This document shows, piece after piece, positions 20,021 through 30,148 of a DNA stretch of 64,000 bases. Source of the DNA: Finegoldia magna. GTDB lineage: Bacteria; Bacillota; Clostridia; Tissierellales; Peptoniphilaceae. The first letter of the stretch is position 1. The number at the start of each line of letters is the position of its first letter. The stretch covers positions 1 to 64,000 of the forward strand of contig NZ_QGTH01000010.1 in assembly GCF_003182075.1 (NCBI RefSeq), in the 5' to 3' direction. A program made the position numbers and the translations under genes. Below the pieces are notes generated by a model, which worked only from the letters and a program-made list of their open reading frames with translations, was not told the origin of the DNA and ran no database searches.

Positions 20021-23000
20021 GTGGAGTCTAATACAATAAAAGGAAAAGCAAAAATAATAATAGAGAGATGGTTAAGTGATATTATTGATGGCTCTAAAAT
20101 TGACGCTTCTGATAATTTAATCGAAAAAGGACTAAGCTCTATTCAAATAATGCAACTTTCGGGAAAGTTAAAGAAAAATGGAATCATTGTACCCTTTGCT
20201 AAATTGATTGAGAACCCATCTAAGGAAAAATGGTTTTCACTGGTAGATACTGCAAAAATCAAAGAAGTTAATCAGGTTAAAAAAGATAGCAAGAAGATTA
20301 GTGAAGCATTTCCTCTTACTGATGTTCAGTATTCTTACTTTATAGGAAGAGAAGACGATCAAACCCTAGGGGGTATAGGTTGCCACGCCTATTTAGAGAT
20401 AGATGGGGAAGGTATAAATCCCGATAGGTTAAATAAAGCTTGGAACATTTTGCAATACAGGCACCCAATGCTTAGAGCTAGATTTATAGACGATGGAAAT
20501 CAAGAAATTTTAGAAGAACCATATAGTGACAGCATAGAAATTTTTAACTTGTCAGAAAAAGATAAAAAAGAAGTAGAAGTTCAACTCAAAAACATAAGAA
20601 ATAATATATCTCACAGAAAACTAAAAGTCAAAGAAGGGCAGGTTGCTGATATCAAACTGGCTTTACTCCCTAGTGGTAAACATAGGATATTCTTTGATAT
20701 AGATTTACTTGTTGCTGATGTAATGAGTATGAGTATTTTGCTTAGAGAATTATCTGAGATTTATGCTGGATTTGAAGAAGAAAAGGCAAGCAAATACACT
20801 TTCGCTGATTATATTTATAGTTTAGAAAGTACAGCTGAAGATGACACTAAGGATAAAGAGTTTTGGGAAGCTAAAATTAATTCCTTTGAAATAGAGAGAC
20901 CAAATCTTCCTATCAAAACACAACCTGAACAAATTAAAGAAACAAGATTTACAAGAAGAAAAAGAATTATTGATAGAGAAGATTGGAAGAAAATTAAAGA
21001 AATAGCAGCCACATATAAAACCACTCCATCAATGGTACTTTTAACCTGTTATACATTAGTCTTAGAAAGATGGTGTAATCAAGATAAATTTTTTATAAAC
21101 ATTCCTCTATTCAATAGAGATCTTGAAAATGAAAACCTTAAAAACATGGTTGCGGATTTCACAACATTATTATTGGTTGAGCATGAAACATTAAAGGATG
21201 ATTCTTTCATAGAAACATTAAAAAGAACTAACAAAACATTTTTAGAAAATGCTTCCCATAGTTTATATAATGGCGTTCAGGTTCAAAGAGATATATCAAA
21301 AATCCAAGGATCAAGTGCCAATGTGGCACCTGTTGTTTTTGCGTGCAATATTGACTATCCCCTTGAAACAGAAATATTGAGAAACAATTTAGGCAGGATA
21401 GAGTACATGATTTCTCAAACGCCAGGAGTATGGCTGGATTTTCAAAGCTACATAAATGATGGTAATTTGATTCTTTGTTGGGATTCAGTAGATGAGCTTT
21501 TCCCAGAAGGAGTACTTGATGATATGTTTGAGTCATTGAATGCTCTTCTGAAATCTTTAACAGATGAATCAAGTTGGAGCAATAAGGTAGATGTACTTCC
21601 TGATAATCAGAAAAAAATAAGAAAGCAGGATGTAGAAGGCATTTTACCTCTAAAGTTTCCTGATGAAACTCTATATGACGGTTTTGTAAAAAATGTAAAT
21701 AGAAATCCTGGTAAAGTCGCTGTTATAGATTCTGAAACCGGAGAGGAGCTAACATACAAACATCTTTACGAGATGTCTTTAAAAATAGCGCATTATTTGA
21801 TTAAAAATGGAGTAAAAAAAGGGGACTATATAGGAATAACACTTACAAGGGGAAGCAGACAAATTGTAGCTATATTTGGGATTCTTTTTGCTGGGGCGGC
21901 TTATGTCCCTATTGGAATTACACAGCCAAACGAAAGAAGAAGTAAAATCTACTCTCAAATTGGAATTAAACATATTATTAGTGATTTAAGAACTAGCGAA
22001 GAATGCTCCTTAAAAGAAGAAGACGTAATAGTTTTAGATTTTGACCAAGGAATATCTAATGAAGGAATGTTAGAAAAGATAGTAACTATAAGTCCTTATG
22101 ATAGTGCTTATATTATCATGACATCAGGAACGACAGGAGTCCCTAAAGGTGTTGAGATAATGCACACCAGTGCCATAAATACATGTGTAGATTTGAATGA
22201 AAAATATAAAATAAATGACAAAGATACAGTGCTTATGGTATCAGCCATTGATTTCGATCTTTCAGTTTATGACATTTTCGGCATACTCCATGCAGGTGGC
22301 ACTATAGTAACAACAAGTGAAGATAATTATAGAAATCCAGATGAATGGATAAAATTGATTGATGCATACAAGGTGACAATATGGGATTCTGTTCCTATAC
22401 TATTTGACATGCTCGTAACTATGGCAGAAGGCAAAAATATGAACTTGCCATTTAGAGTTGTTATGCTTTCAGGCGATTGGATTACCATAAATCTACCTGA
22501 AAGATTTTACAAAATAAGTGAGTATAAAAATTCTTTTGTTGTGGCCATGGGTGGTGCAACAGAAGCCTCTATTTGGTCAAATCACCTAGATGTTCCAAGA
22601 ATAATTCCTAAAGAATGGATTTCCATACCATACGGGAAGTCACTTAAAAATCAAGTTTATCGAGTAGTAGATGAGATAGGCAGAATTTGCCCCAACTATG
22701 TGAAAGGTGAACTCTTAATTGGCGGAGTTGGAGTAGCTAAATGCTACCATGGCGATGAAGAGCTAACTAAGAAAAAATATTTTGAAGAAGACGGGATTAG
22801 ATGGTATAGAACTGGAGATAATGGAAGAACTTGGAACGATGGTACAATTGAATTTTTAGGCAGAAAAGACACTCAAGTCAAGATTAAAGGGCATCGTATA
22901 GAATTAGGAGAAATTGAGGATGCTATTAGAAAATATGATGGGGTCGACAAGGTAATTGTTGATTTTGTTGAAAGAGGCTGGAGTAAGCATCTAGTCGCTT

Positions 23001-26000
23001 TTGTAAAAAGTGATTTAAGTGCATATGAGGCAGTTGGTTATTCAAATCTTATAAACAATGATTTCTCTTTCATAGTAAAGCCGGAAACATCTTTAATAAA
23101 TAAGACAGAACTACAAAACAAGGAAATAGACAAAATTGTCGTTAAGGCTGTTATAGACATTTTCAGAGAATATGATGTTGATTTCTCAAAGGGAAGTTAT
23201 TCCATTGAGGAAATATGTCGAATAATAGATTGCTCAGACTCAAACAAGGTTGTAATCGAAAAATGGATTAGAGAACTTGAAAAACTCAATTATTTAATAA
23301 GCAGCAATGGAAGATACAAAAAGAACGAATCTGTTTCGGAATTGACTGTAAACTCAGAGTATGCACGAGCAATTGAACGATTTGCAAAGGAGTTAGAACC
23401 TGAGCTTTTGGATATTTTAAAAGGCAAAAAAGACCCTATAGAGGTTTTCTATAGAGAAGATGATAAGTTTTCTTTATCAAAACTAGTTAGAAACCTTACA
23501 GGTTACGAGGAGTCCATAAAAAGCATAATAAAAACTTTAAAAAATTATATAGAGAAGAATTCGAATAAGAAATTAAGAGTTTTAGAATATTCCACAAGGA
23601 ACGAGGAAATAACAGAGGAATTGTTTAATGAGTGCAAAGATTTTATTGATGAATATGTTTATGTTGATAATTCCATCTATTTTGAAAAAGAGCTCTTGAG
23701 TCTTAAAGAAAATAGTAAATTCAAGCACGTAACCTTTAAAGGTGATCTAAAAGAAGCTTTAGAAAATGACTATTTTGATATTGTAATAGCATTAAACTCA
23801 ATCCACAGAAGTGATAATCCTCAGAAAAAATTAAAAGCTTTAGTTGGTTTATTAAAGCCCAATGGATTACTATTTGGCAATGAAATTAATCAATTGAATC
23901 TACTGCCTTTAATTACAGCGAATATCTTAGAAAAAAACTTTGAAACTGACAAAGAAGTTAATATAAAGGTTAATAATAGCGAAGTTTTATATCAAAGTGC
24001 TACAAAAGACTTAGCTGAAACAAATTTTAACACATTTTTCATTAGAAAATTGCAAAGCAGTGTTGTTTCTTTTGATAATCTTAGAGATTATTTGCTTAAA
24101 GAAGTTCCAAGCTATATGGTCCCAACTCATTTTTACCATGTAGATGAAATTCCATTAAATAAAAACGGTAAAGCAGATAGAAAAAGATTGAAAAAGAATT
24201 TATATAAAGATCAAGAAAGCTTGAAGACAAGCACAGAAGCAAAAACACAAGCCAGAAGCGATAGAGAGGAATTGCTTTTAAATATATGGAAAGAATCTTT
24301 AAACAAAGAAGACATAGGCATAAATGATAATTATTTCTCTTTAGGAGGAGATTCCTTAGTAGCAACAACTATCGTTGGAAAAGTTAGAAATAAACTTGGA
24401 ATAGTAATCTCCATTAAAGATATTTTTGAAAACTCATCTGTAGTTTCTCTATCAAAATATATTGATGAAAATAAAACAGATGGAAACGGTAACAATTTTC
24501 AAAGTATAGTTCCAGACAAAGAAAATTTATATAAACCATTTCCGTTAACGGATGTACAAATGGCTTATTGGATTGGAAGGCAAGGTGTATTTGATTTAGG
24601 CAATGTATCGACTCATTGTTATTTCGAGTTCAATTGTCTTGATTTAAATATCAAAAAACTCCAAAAGTCATTAAATGAATCCATTGTATATAATCCTGCT
24701 TTAAGAACAATAATATTAAAGAGTGGGGAACAGCAAATTTTAAAGGAAACACCATATGTTTTAGTAGACGTAAATGATGTAAGTGAGTTAAGAAATAAGG
24801 ATCGAGAAGATGCTCTGCTTAAAATAAGAGAAAATTTGTCACATAGAGTTATAGACTTGAGCGTGTTTCCAACGATTGACTTCAAAGTGGCCAAGCTGAC
24901 GGAGAATGAATTTAGAGTATTTATAGGCATTGACAATACAATACTTGATGGATGGAGCATGTTTGAATTCTTAAGAGAAATTAAGCTTAGATATGAAGGA
25001 AGATTTATCGAAGAGAAGATAGAGATTACTTTCAGAGATTATGTCTTAAATAAAAAGCAAGAAAACAAAAGGAATTATGAAGAAGACAAAGCGTACTGGT
25101 TAAATAGACTAGACTCATTTCCTCATGTTCCAAACCTTTCTTTTATGAACAAAGAAAATAGTAATATTGTTCAAAAGTTCAATAGAAAAGAAGCGGTAAT
25201 TGAAGAAGAAGTTTGGTCAGATGTTAAAAGTATTGCAATAAAGAATGATTTAACACCAACCTCATTACTTCTTACTTTATTCTCACTTATCTTAAATAAG
25301 TATAGTGATGATGAAAAATTTGCAATTAATGTGACTCAATTCATGAAGGAGGAGATTCATCCACAAATTCATAAGATAATGGGTGATTTTACAGAATTAA
25401 ATTTACTTGAGGTGCAGCTGGATAAAAAGAATACTATTATCGAGAATGCAAAGAAATTACAAAATCAACTCATTTCTGATAGGGAACATTCTTCATATAG
25501 CTCTTTAGAATTTTTAAGAGAGTTACGAAATGATAAACAACTAGACATTGTTGCTCCAATAGTATTTACAAGCGGATTAGGAATAATGGAAAATGAAAGC
25601 AAAGAATTTTTAGCCACTTACAATTACGGAATAAGCCAGACTCCACAAATATGGCTAGATCATCAGGTTTTAGAAATTGATGGAAAGCTATTATTAGTTT
25701 GGGATTATGTAAAGGAACTTTTTGATAGCGCACAATTGAACAATTGTTTTGTGGATTATGTAAATATGGTTAAAGAGTTTTCTATTAATAAAGAAAAGCA
25801 AATTAAAGATTTTACTAAATTGAATGGAAACCTACAATTAAACAACGAGCGTAAAAATGACAAGAATGAGAAAAGGACTGAATTCGGACACATAGAAGAA
25901 AACTCTAATGAGAAGATAGATACAGATAAAACAAACGATAAACATTCTTATAGCGCCGAACTGGAGGAAGAAATAAAAGATTTATGGAGAGAGGTTTTAG

Positions 26001-26185
26001 AATTAGAAGAGATAGGGATAGAAGATAACTTTTTCTCTTTAGGTGGAAACTCTCTAAATATGATTCAGCTATCAAACAAAATGTTAGAGAAATATAATTA
26101 TCAGCTTGACTTTAGTGAATTCTTAGAAAATTCAACGGTATACTATACTTTATTAAAAGTTGATGAATATTTAAGGAAAATATAA
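20021..26185 (+). CDS. HMWP2-like nonribosomal peptide synthetase: ArCP-Cy-A(MT/E-like insert)-PCP-Cy-PCP
   Basis: 2054 residues from GTG 20021 (GAGAGGAG before it); yersiniabactin HMWP2 has nearly the same length and the same order. Aryl carrier: Ser40 in EKGLSSIQI. Cy1 (about 93-520): D228-x4-D233 and SQTPGVWLD. Adenylation (about 540-1000, end at 1380): YIIMTSGTTGVPKG, FDLSVYDIFG, GGATEASIWS, KIKGHRIELGE and NKNGKADRKR. The specificity residues that can be read (D-L-Y ... I-W) fit cysteine. A methyltransferase-like insert (about 1000-1345) splits it, with the SAM motif decayed to VLEYSTRNEE, as in the epimerase-type inserts of PchE and HMWP2. PCP1: Ser1445 (GGDSL). Cy2: D1638-x4-D1643. PCP2: Ser2011 (GGNSL). 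It should make aryl-thiazolinyl-thiazolinyl-S-carrier. Confidence 0.92.
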   Translation: MESNTIKGKAKIIIERWLSDIIDGSKIDASDNLIEKGLSSIQIMQLSGKLKKNGIIVPFAKLIENPSKEKWFSLVDTAKIKEVNQVKKDSKKISEAFPLTDVQYSYFIGREDDQTLGGIGCHAYLEIDGEGINPDRLNKAWNILQYRHPMLRARFIDDGNQEILEEPYSDSIEIFNLSEKDKKEVEVQLKNIRNNISHRKLKVKEGQVADIKLALLPSGKHRIFFDIDLLVADVMSMSILLRELSEIYAGFEEEKASKYTFADYIYSLESTAEDDTKDKEFWEAKINSFEIERPNLPIKTQPEQIKETRFTRRKRIIDREDWKKIKEIAATYKTTPSMVLLTCYTLVLERWCNQDKFFINIPLFNRDLENENLKNMVADFTTLLLVEHETLKDDSFIETLKRTNKTFLENASHSLYNGVQVQRDISKIQGSSANVAPVVFACNIDYPLETEILRNNLGRIEYMISQTPGVWLDFQSYINDGNLILCWDSVDELFPEGVLDDMFESLNALLKSLTDESSWSNKVDVLPDNQKKIRKQDVEGILPLKFPDETLYDGFVKNVNRNPGKVAVIDSETGEELTYKHLYEMSLKIAHYLIKNGVKKGDYIGITLTRGSRQIVAIFGILFAGAAYVPIGITQPNERRSKIYSQIGIKHIISDLRTSEECSLKEEDVIVLDFDQGISNEGMLEKIVTISPYDSAYIIMTSGTTGVPKGVEIMHTSAINTCVDLNEKYKINDKDTVLMVSAIDFDLSVYDIFGILHAGGTIVTTSEDNYRNPDEWIKLIDAYKVTIWDSVPILFDMLVTMAEGKNMNLPFRVVMLSGDWITINLPERFYKISEYKNSFVVAMGGATEASIWSNHLDVPRIIPKEWISIPYGKSLKNQVYRVVDEIGRICPNYVKGELLIGGVGVAKCYHGDEELTKKKYFEEDGIRWYRTGDNGRTWNDGTIEFLGRKDTQVKIKGHRIELGEIEDAIRKYDGVDKVIVDFVERGWSKHLVAFVKSDLSAYEAVGYSNLINNDFSFIVKPETSLINKTELQNKEIDKIVVKAVIDIFREYDVDFSKGSYSIEEICRIIDCSDSNKVVIEKWIRELEKLNYLISSNGRYKKNESVSELTVNSEYARAIERFAKELEPELLDILKGKKDPIEVFYREDDKFSLSKLVRNLTGYEESIKSIIKTLKNYIEKNSNKKLRVLEYSTRNEEITEELFNECKDFIDEYVYVDNSIYFEKELLSLKENSKFKHVTFKGDLKEALENDYFDIVIALNSIHRSDNPQKKLKALVGLLKPNGLLFGNEINQLNLLPLITANILEKNFETDKEVNIKVNNSEVLYQSATKDLAETNFNTFFIRKLQSSVVSFDNLRDYLLKEVPSYMVPTHFYHVDEIPLNKNGKADRKRLKKNLYKDQESLKTSTEAKTQARSDREELLLNIWKESLNKEDIGINDNYFSLGGDSLVATTIVGKVRNKLGIVISIKDIFENSSVVSLSKYIDENKTDGNGNNFQSIVPDKENLYKPFPLTDVQMAYWIGRQGVFDLGNVSTHCYFEFNCLDLNIKKLQKSLNESIVYNPALRTIILKSGEQQILKETPYVLVDVNDVSELRNKDREDALLKIRENLSHRVIDLSVFPTIDFKVAKLTENEFRVFIGIDNTILDGWSMFEFLREIKLRYEGRFIEEKIEITFRDYVLNKKQENKRNYEEDKAYWLNRLDSFPHVPNLSFMNKENSNIVQKFNRKEAVIEEEVWSDVKSIAIKNDLTPTSLLLTLFSLILNKYSDDEKFAINVTQFMKEEIHPQIHKIMGDFTELNLLEVQLDKKNTIIENAKKLQNQLISDREHSSYSSLEFLRELRNDKQLDIVAPIVFTSGLGIMENESKEFLATYNYGISQTPQIWLDHQVLEIDGKLLLVWDYVKELFDSAQLNNCFVDYVNMVKEFSINKEKQIKDFTKLNGNLQLNNERKNDKNEKRTEFGHIEENSNEKIDTDKTNDKHSYSAELEEEIKDLWREVLELEEIGIEDNFFSLGGNSLNMIQLSNKMLEKYNYQLDFSEFLENSTVYYTLLKVDEYLRKI

Positions 26186-26198
26186 AGAAGGAGAAGGC

Positions 26199-27272
26199 AT
26201 GAGACTAAAAGTAATAGTGTGTGGAACTACATTTGGACAATCTTATATGAGAGCAATAAGTATGAGTGATAGCCTTGAACTGGTTGGTATATATGCAAAA
26301 GGAAGCAAACGCTCTATGGATTGTTCAAAAATTTATAATGTGCCTTTATTTTCCGATTTGGATACTATTCCTGATAGTGTTGATATTGCGTTTGTGATAA
26401 TTAAATCTGGAGTTCTTGGGGGAGAAGGCACGGAGATATCTAAGCACCTTTTAAAAAAAGGAATAAATGTAATGCAGGAACATCCTATCAACCATAGTGA
26501 AATTTCCGAATGTTTTAAAATAGCTAGAGAAAATAATGTTTTTTACAAAGTTGGAAACTTATATCCTTATTTAGAAAATGTTCAAATTTTTTGCAATGCA
26601 AGTCGATATCTGAGTTCTCACGATGCATTTCAATATGGAAGTGTTATGTCATCTTCACAAGGATTATATGGGCTTTCGTCTATACTAATCAAATCACTTA
26701 ACAACCCCCGTAGTTATATGATAAATAAGAGCGAAACAGTTCAGAGATATCCCTTTAGCAATATAAGAATTTCTAATGGACAATCAGACGTTTTTTTACA
26801 AATTCACAATGAAATCTCAGACAAGGATGGCAACAATCACATGCATTTACTACACAGGATCATATATTTCTTTAATTCTGGAAGATTAGAACTTAATGAT
26901 ACCTTTGGTTCGGTTATTTGGAGAAGCAGGATGAATGTTTCAGATGCTTCTGCATATAGAAACGAAAATAATCGAAGTGACACATCGAGTTTGATGGAAT
27001 GTATTCTAGCTGATGAAAATGAAGAAACGTACTCGGGGTTACTAGAAAAAAAATTTCCTTCTTCAATAAAAATGCAAATAGATAATTTTATTGAAGAAAT
27101 AAGAAATAAAAACATGAATGGAATAGAATTGCAAAGAGAACTATTAATTTCAAAAAAATGGAGCGATATAACTCATGAAATAAGCTTTCCTAGATTGACT
27201 AAATTTCATGAAAATTATAATGATTATACTAGAGGTTTGAAAGCTTTGAGGAATACAAATGAAAAATGTTAA
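26199..27272 (+). CDS. Thiazolinyl imide reductase (Irp3/YbtU/PchG-like), first copy
   Basis: 357 residues with an AGAAGGAG site. It has a Gfo/Idh/MocA-type Rossmann start (LKVIVCGTTFGQSYMRAISM) and the family's VMQEHPINHSE motif, plus a GRLELNDTFGSVIWRSR strand typical of thiazolinyl imide reductases. The enzyme reduces one carrier-bound thiazoline to thiazolidine with NADPH. It follows the HMWP2-like gene by 13 bp and overlaps the next gene by 14 bp. The window has a second intact copy (31219) and a decayed third (36197), so more than one ring could be reduced. Confidence 0.88.
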   Translation: MRLKVIVCGTTFGQSYMRAISMSDSLELVGIYAKGSKRSMDCSKIYNVPLFSDLDTIPDSVDIAFVIIKSGVLGGEGTEISKHLLKKGINVMQEHPINHSEISECFKIARENNVFYKVGNLYPYLENVQIFCNASRYLSSHDAFQYGSVMSSSQGLYGLSSILIKSLNNPRSYMINKSETVQRYPFSNIRISNGQSDVFLQIHNEISDKDGNNHMHLLHRIIYFFNSGRLELNDTFGSVIWRSRMNVSDASAYRNENNRSDTSSLMECILADENEETYSGLLEKKFPSSIKMQIDNFIEEIRNKNMNGIELQRELLISKKWSDITHEISFPRLTKFHENYNDYTRGLKALRNTNEKC

Positions 27273-28728
27273 AAACTTTAATAGCTTAAAAGTATTTGAA
27301 TATCTAAAAAGTTTAAAATCAAAAGGTATTTATCTGTATGTGGAAGAAGGAATTCTTAAATATAAGGCGAAAAACAATGTACTGTTAAAAGAAATCTTAA
27401 ATGATATAAAAAGCAACAAGGAAGATATTACAAAATTCCTTATGCTTGCAAAAGACAACTATGTAGACTTAAGTTCGCTTCAATTGGCATATATGGCAGG
27501 GCAGTCAAAAACTCAAGTGTTAAATAAAGTGAACGCACACTACTATATAGAATACTCAAAAGAGAATATAGATGTATCAAAATTAGAGAATGCGCTAAAT
27601 ATTTTAATAAGGGAAAATGATGCATTGAGAATGATAATTTTATCATCTGGGCATGGATTAATAATAGATGAGATGCCTAGATATAGAATTCAAACATATA
27701 ATTTAGTTAATGGGACTGATAGATTATCTACTAGAGAAAATTTATCCCACAAACGTTATTTTTATGATTCTTGGCCAATGTTTACTATTGTAGTTGGCAA
27801 AAGCGATAAGTTTGAAGATGTTTTTCATTTTAGCTTTGATTGCTCTATATTGGATGCTTGGTGTGCAGGCAAAATGGTGAATAATCTTTTTAAAATTTAT
27901 TCAGGGCAAAAACCAAAACAAACAGAATATACTTACAAAGATTATACCTATGATCTTAAGGGCTACAAAGAAAAGAATAAAAAAATAATTCAAAAAGCTG
28001 AACAGTATTGGGAAAATCGAATTTTAGCTATCAGCGACAGTCCCGAATTAAAATACAATAAAAGTTTTAATGAATTGCAGACGACCACCTTTAGTAGACA
28101 AGAATTTTCTTTTGAAAAAGGCGTTGTAAAAGCATTAGAAAAATATTCAAAATTACATAAAGTTACTTTAACATCTATTGTAATGACCATATATATGATT
28201 ACACTATCGAATATTAGCTCAAGAAAAAACATATCCATAAATATTACGGTTTTTGGGAAACTGCCTTTAAACAAAAATGTTGATGAAATTCTCGGGGAAT
28301 TTACAAATAATGGATTAATAGAATATAAAGATGAGAATGATGATTTTGTAGAAGCTGTAAAAAGTACTCAGAAACAAATATTTAAATTGTTAGAATTTAG
28401 AGCTTATGATGGTGTAAATATATTGAACAAAGCGAAAATATCAAGTTTAGGAAAACAAAGATATTTTCCTATCGTTATGACTTGTATGATTGGTGAAAAT
28501 TATAATTCTGTAATAAATGGATTTAAGGAAGAATATTCCTTAAGTCAAACACCACAAGTTGCGTTAGATCATCACGTAAGAATAATTGATGGAACCATGA
28601 AAATAACGTTTGATTATATCGAGGAGTTGTTTAACAAGAATCAAATACAAGAATTGATATATGCATACAAAGAAAAGATTGATTCTATATGCAAAGGAAA
28701 TATGGGAGGTAGCAAAGATAATGAGTGA
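27259..28728 (+). CDS. Free-standing cyclization (Cy) domain with TubC-type docking domain
   Basis: 489 residues. Residues about 10-65 look like a TubC N-terminal docking domain (FEYLKSLKSKGIYLYVEEGI, LKYKAKN, then LLKEILNDIKSNKEDI). The rest is a condensation-like cyclization domain: SLQLAYMAGQ, active D194-x4-D199 in FDCSILDAW, and SQTPQVALDHH. No adenylation or carrier domain follows; the next gene supplies the carrier. In yersiniabactin and pyochelin enzymes this domain is always part of a larger chain, so a stand-alone Cy with docking domain is unusual. It would condense and cyclise cysteine as ring three. Eight-bp overlap with the next gene. Confidence 0.85.
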   Translation: MKNVKNFNSLKVFEYLKSLKSKGIYLYVEEGILKYKAKNNVLLKEILNDIKSNKEDITKFLMLAKDNYVDLSSLQLAYMAGQSKTQVLNKVNAHYYIEYSKENIDVSKLENALNILIRENDALRMIILSSGHGLIIDEMPRYRIQTYNLVNGTDRLSTRENLSHKRYFYDSWPMFTIVVGKSDKFEDVFHFSFDCSILDAWCAGKMVNNLFKIYSGQKPKQTEYTYKDYTYDLKGYKEKNKKIIQKAEQYWENRILAISDSPELKYNKSFNELQTTTFSRQEFSFEKGVVKALEKYSKLHKVTLTSIVMTIYMITLSNISSRKNISINITVFGKLPLNKNVDEILGEFTNNGLIEYKDENDDFVEAVKSTQKQIFKLLEFRAYDGVNILNKAKISSLGKQRYFPIVMTCMIGENYNSVINGFKEEYSLSQTPQVALDHHVRIIDGTMKITFDYIEELFNKNQIQELIYAYKEKIDSICKGNMGGSKDNE

Positions 28729-30148
28729 ATTAGTCGAAAATAATAAACTGGATATCAAAAAGTTTAGGGAAAAAGTTCTCATCGCAACGAATATCGAAAA
28801 TGATAGAAAACATTTTTTAAAAACAAAAGTTGTCAATAAAGTTAATGAAAAAGAAATAAAAAAAAGAACATATACAGTAAAAAAAATTATAAAAAAGATT
28901 TTAGCAGAAATAGATAATGGAAATATAAGCGTCGATAGAGAAAATATGCATATAATCACATACTGGAGAAACTACACAAAAAATTTTAGCGAAGATGCGA
29001 TGCTGAACAAACAAACAGATGATGATTTATTCAACTTATTAAACGACAAAAAAGAGTTATTTATTTATGCATTAGAAAAAAGGGAAAATAAGAATTATTT
29101 ATTAATGGATAAAAAAATCTCCCCTGAAATATTAAGCTTTAGGGATGAAGATGTTTGCAAGTCTTATAGGAATATAATACTTAATATCAAAAATTATACA
29201 AGTGGTGATTTTATAAGCGTTGGTATAGTAAATCCAGGACAAGGCTTATTTTTGAATCACCTATTAAAAAACATACAAAACATAAAGGAGGTAGACTTAA
29301 TAGGACAAACAACTCTATCTATTAAAGATTTAAGAAAAGAATATAACAATATAAAGTTTACAAAATGGAAGATGGATGAAAATTATATACTAGGAGAGCA
29401 TGTGGGGAAATTCAACTACTTATTTATGCCAAATGTTGTCCATCATTTTAAAAACATTCAAAAAGAGTTAGAGCTTTTGAGTATGACTTTAAAGAAAAGC
29501 GGGATGCTATATTTAACAGATTTTGTAGACGTTGATCCAGTGTCAAGATTAGTAGCTATATTTTTTGAAGATAAAAAGGCAAGTATAAATGATGATAAGA
29601 AAAATGGATTCTTCTATAAGAATGATTACCTTGAAAAAGTAATCAACTCTTTAGTTACAAAACCACATGACTCGTATATTATTCGACGTGGGAACGTATT
29701 TGAGGCTTGCCTTATGAATAATCTTAATTACAAAGACGAGATAGATTTATTTGCAAAAGAAAATGAAATATCTAAGTGTAATATCAAACTTATCTATGAT
29801 AAGGAAAATACTCTAATAAAAGAAAATATAGAAAAACTCAATGATGGTTTAGATATATTAAAACATGAGTATGGCATGGGAACAGATTCAAAGACTGCAA
29901 ACATTCAAAAATTGACAAATTTATGGAAAAAGAATTTAGGAATTGACGATGAAAATTTTGGGAAGTCTAACTATTTCGAACTTGGCGGAGATAGCTTATT
30001 AGCTACTAAACTAGTTGTGGCTATTAATAAGGAATTTCACTGCGAATTGTCGCTTACTGATATTTTTTCCAATGCATATTTTCAAGAGATGTTGAAGTTA
30101 ATAGAAGACAAAAAGGATAATTTATCTATCATAGAAGGTGAAATATGA
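28721..30148 (+). CDS. Degenerate methyltransferase-like (epimerase-type?) domain plus peptidyl carrier
   Basis: 475 residues from ATG 28721 (GGGAGGTAGC before it, overlapping the Cy gene stop). About residues 150-300 fold like a class I methyltransferase: FISVGIVNPGQGLFLNHLL where the SAM-binding G-x-G-x-G should be, and NVVHHFKNIQKELELLSM further on. The SAM motif is poor, like the insert of the HMWP2-like protein, so epimerisation or a scaffold role is as likely as methylation. Residues about 395-475 are a carrier domain with Ser425 in FELGGDSLLATKL. With the preceding Cy gene it makes a split Cy-MT*-PCP module without adenylation domain; cysteine must be loaded in trans. Confidence 0.78.
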   Translation: MSELVENNKLDIKKFREKVLIATNIENDRKHFLKTKVVNKVNEKEIKKRTYTVKKIIKKILAEIDNGNISVDRENMHIITYWRNYTKNFSEDAMLNKQTDDDLFNLLNDKKELFIYALEKRENKNYLLMDKKISPEILSFRDEDVCKSYRNIILNIKNYTSGDFISVGIVNPGQGLFLNHLLKNIQNIKEVDLIGQTTLSIKDLRKEYNNIKFTKWKMDENYILGEHVGKFNYLFMPNVVHHFKNIQKELELLSMTLKKSGMLYLTDFVDVDPVSRLVAIFFEDKKASINDDKKNGFFYKNDYLEKVINSLVTKPHDSYIIRRGNVFEACLMNNLNYKDEIDLFAKENEISKCNIKLIYDKENTLIKENIEKLNDGLDILKHEYGMGTDSKTANIQKLTNLWKKNLGIDDENFGKSNYFELGGDSLLATKLVVAINKEFHCELSLTDIFSNAYFQEMLKLIEDKKDNLSIIEGEI

